The notes beneath the pieces are model-generated. The model was given only the letters and a program-made list of their open reading frames with translations, was not told the origin of the DNA and searched no databases. A program made the position numbers and the translations under genes. From assembly GCF_963675455.1 (NCBI RefSeq), contig NZ_OY776217.1, positions 620,001 through 684,000 on the forward strand: a stretch of DNA of 64,000 bases, written 5' to 3'. Shown piece after piece: positions 61,886-64,000 of the stretch. The DNA comes from Emcibacter sp. GTDB taxonomy: Bacteria; Pseudomonadota; Alphaproteobacteria; Sphingomonadales; Emcibacteraceae. Every line of letters starts with the position of its first letter. Within the stretch, counting starts at the first letter, position 1.

Positions 61886-62905
61886 TTATGCTTTCTTGAG
61901 ATAATTGTTGCAGAGGCTTTCTGCGATCTGCACGGCGTTCAGCGCCGCCCCTTTCAGCAGGTTGTCGGCCACGCACCACAGATTCAGCGTGTTCGGCTGA
62001 GACTCGTCCTCGCGGATCCGGCTGACATAAGTGGCAAATTCACCGGCTGCATCGATCGGCGTGATATAACCGCCGTCTTCCCGCTTGTCGACCACCATCA
62101 GGCCGGGGGCCGTGCGCAGGATTTCCCGGGCCTCTTTTGCACTCAGGGGTTTCTCGAATTCAATATTCACGGACTCACTGTGACCCAGGAACACCGGTAC
62201 ACGCACACAGGTGGCCGTGAGGCGGATTTCGGGATCCAGGATTTTCATGGTTTCCACAACCATTTTCCATTCTTCCTTGGTGTCACCGTTATCCATGAAC
62301 ACGTCGATATGGGGAATCACATTGAAAGCGATCTGTTTCGGATACACTTCCGCTTCAATGGGATCATTGACGAAAATCGCCCGGGTCTGTGTCCACAGTT
62401 CATCCATGGCGGCCTTGCCGCTGCCGGAGACGGACTGGTAGGTAGAGACCACCACCCGCTTGATTTTGGCGCGGTCATGCAACGGCTTCAGCGCCACCAT
62501 AAGCTGGGCTGTCGAACAGTTGGGATTGGCAATGATATTTTTCCTGGTATAGCCGGCGATGGCATCGGCATTCACTTCCGGCACAATCAGCGGCACATCG
62601 GGATCCATACGGAAATGAGAGCTGTTGTCGATCACGACACAGCCCTGTTTGCCAATCTTCTCACCAAAAGCCTTGGACACGCTTCCGCCGGCGGACATCA
62701 GGGCGATATCCGTGTCGGAGAAGTCATAGTCATCCAGGCATTTGGTTTTAATGGTTCTGTCCCCGAACGTCACCTCCTGGCCAATGGACCGGCGTGACGC
62801 CAGCGGGACCAATTCGGAAATCGGGAACTGGCGCTCATGCAGAATGTTGAGCATTTCCCGACCGACATTTCCTGTCGCACCTACGACAGCGACTTTATAG
62901 GACAT
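61886..62905 (-). CDS. asd: Aspartate-semialdehyde dehydrogenase
   Basis: Reduces aspartyl phosphate with NADPH on the way to lysine, threonine and methionine. 339 residues. NADP motif VVGATGNVGREMLNIL, catalytic Cys130 in NPNCSTAQLM, and the active-site His in CVRVPVFLGHSESVNIEF are present. It lies 47 bases after leuB, transcribed in the same direction; leuB-asd is a common alphaproteobacterial order. Confidence 0.97.
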   Translation of the reverse strand: MSYKVAVVGATGNVGREMLNILHERQFPISELVPLASRRSIGQEVTFGDRTIKTKCLDDYDFSDTDIALMSAGGSVSKAFGEKIGKQGCVVIDNSSHFRMDPDVPLIVPEVNADAIAGYTRKNIIANPNCSTAQLMVALKPLHDRAKIKRVVVSTYQSVSGSGKAAMDELWTQTRAIFVNDPIEAEVYPKQIAFNVIPHIDVFMDNGDTKEEWKMVVETMKILDPEIRLTATCVRVPVFLGHSESVNIEFEKPLSAKEAREILRTAPGLMVVDKREDGGYITPIDAAGEFATYVSRIREDESQPNTLNLWCVADNLLKGAALNAVQIAESLCNNYLKKA

Positions 62906-62952
62906 TCAAATTTCTCCTGACTTTCAATTCACTTACTTCAAGTTGGTGGCAA

Positions 62953-64000
62953 TTATTTGTTCAGTTTTTCCATTTCGCGCAGGATGCTGTCACCCATGAC
63001 GCTTGTAGAGACCTTGGCTTTACCCGGCTGCATGATGTCGGCAGTACGCATACCGCCTTCCAGCACGCCGTTCACTGCTTTTTCCACAAGATCCGCCTCA
63101 TCAGCCAGATCAAAGGTATAACGCAGGGCCATGGCGAAGCTGAGAATGGTAGCGATCGGATTGGCCACACCCTGCCCGGCAATATCCGGGGCCGAGCCGT
63201 GCACCGGCTCGTAAACCGCACCGCCGCCTTTGACGCCAAGGGACGCACTGGGCAGCATGCCGAGCGAGCCGGTCAGCATGGCCGCCACATCGCTGAGCAT
63301 ATCGCCAAACAGATTGTCAGTGACAATCACATCAAACTGTTTGGGCTGACGCACCAGCTGCATGCCGCAGTTATCGGCCAGCATATGTTCCAGTTCCACA
63401 TCGGGATAGTCTTTGGAGACCACTTCCACTTCCTCGCGCCACAGAAGGCCGCTTTCCATCACGTTGCATTTTTCCGTGCTGGTCACCTTGCCGCGACGTT
63501 TGCGGGCAAGATCAAAAGCCACATGGGCAATGCGGTGAATTTCGCTGGTGGTATAGACCTGGGTATTAATGCCCCGGCGTTCGCCGTTAGGCAGTGTTTC
63601 TATACCGCGCGGCTCACCGAAATAGACCCCGCCGACAAGTTCGCGAACAATCATGATATCAAGGCCGCTGACCAGTTCCGGTTTCAGGCTCGAGGCATCC
63701 ACGAGCGGTTCAAAACACAGGGCCGGGCGCAGATTGGCAAACAGATCCAGTTCCTTGCGGATCCGCAAAAGACCCGCTTCCGGGCGCTTATCATAACTTG
63801 TATCAACCCACTTGGGACCGCCGACGGCGCCCAGCAGAACCGCATCCACTTCCCGGGCCCTGGCCAGCGTATCATCCGCCAGCGGCATGCCATAGGCGTC
63901 ATAGGCGCAGCCGCCGATCAGGTCTTCACTGATGTCGAATTTCAGGCCACGGTTTGCCGCCAGCCAGTCAATAACCCGGCGGGCCTGCGCCATGATTTCC
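62953..64000 (-). CDS. leuB: 3-isopropylmalate dehydrogenase, N-terminus beyond window
   Basis: Oxidatively decarboxylates 3-isopropylmalate in leucine synthesis. About 349 residues are in the window; the frame runs off the right edge (..EIMAQARRVIDWLAANRGLKF), and a start of roughly 20 further residues with GDGIGPE is expected outside. LLGAVGGPKW, RELVGGVYFGEPRG, EKCNVMESGLLWREEV, and the signature DNLFGDMLSDVAAMLTGSLGMLPSASLG with the EPVHGSAPDIAGQGVANPIA segment are diagnostic. Confidence 0.97.
   Translation of the reverse strand, partial: EIMAQARRVIDWLAANRGLKFDISEDLIGGCAYDAYGMPLADDTLARAREVDAVLLGAVGGPKWVDTSYDKRPEAGLLRIRKELDLFANLRPALCFEPLVDASSLKPELVSGLDIMIVRELVGGVYFGEPRGIETLPNGERRGINTQVYTTSEIHRIAHVAFDLARKRRGKVTSTEKCNVMESGLLWREEVEVVSKDYPDVELEHMLADNCGMQLVRQPKQFDVIVTDNLFGDMLSDVAAMLTGSLGMLPSASLGVKGGGAVYEPVHGSAPDIAGQGVANPIATILSFAMALRYTFDLADEADLVEKAVNGVLEGGMRTADIMQPGKAKVSTSVMGDSILREMEKLNK

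Overview
The window is a gene-dense stretch of a chromosome from an alphaproteobacterium. The evidence is gene order and protein content. The run rplU-rpmA-obgE-proB-proA-nadD-rsfS-rlmH, the atpHAGDC operon without atpBEF, mdh-sucC-sucD-sucA-sucB-lpd in one operon, sdhCDAB, and an FNR protein with a C-x2-C-x7-C cluster motif are all typical of that class. An aerobic heterotroph with a full TCA cycle, a low-oxygen regulator and a PEP-CTERM surface-protein system is implied. A lineage near Emcibacterales or Kordiimonadales is only a guess. I see no tRNA, rRNA, CRISPR array, prophage or insertion sequence.

Layout. 1-6300: argH (cut by the left edge), a TlpA-like thioredoxin, a ZnuD-type zinc receptor behind a candidate Zur box, a PEP-CTERM protein, a universal stress protein with a perfect FNR box, and fnr itself. 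6300-24500: ribosomal proteins L21 and L27, ObgE, proline and NAD synthesis, ribosome factors, phosphoglycerate mutase, EnvC, CtpA, a polysaccharide-deacetylase-like protein, RppH, two membrane proteins, a ketopantoate-reductase-like protein, a frameshifted serine hydrolase and a PfkB-family kinase. 24500-37600: F1 ATP synthase, an unknown protein, PriA, a transaldolase-like aldolase, DUF484, XerC, a SulP transporter and a small unknown protein. 37600-48300: the 2-oxoglutarate dehydrogenase, succinyl-CoA synthetase and malate dehydrogenase operon, then ZapE. 48400-50000: two small paralogous proteins and a second PEP-CTERM protein. 50000-55800: succinate dehydrogenase and a mesaconyl-CoA hydratase/CoA-ester lyase pair. 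55800-64000: three metallopeptidase-type proteins, a GFA-family protein, asd and leuB (cut by the right edge).

The most interesting signals are regulatory. Both PEP-CTERM genes, 45 kb apart, sit behind near-perfect sigma-54 (-24/-12) promoters. Each also has a 15-bp element differing at one position, placed 79 or 80 bp upstream of the -24 box, which looks like a common activator site. Both TCA operons (mdh-suc-lpd and sdhCDAB) have the same 14-bp palindrome, ACAGAC-N2-GTCTGT, abutting a -10-like element. The zinc receptor and the stress protein have good candidate Zur and FNR sites.

Three genes (sucA, a beta-lactamase-like hydrolase and a GFA-family protein) are each broken by what looks like a one-base indel. 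Because sucA is central to metabolism, sequence error is the first explanation to test.
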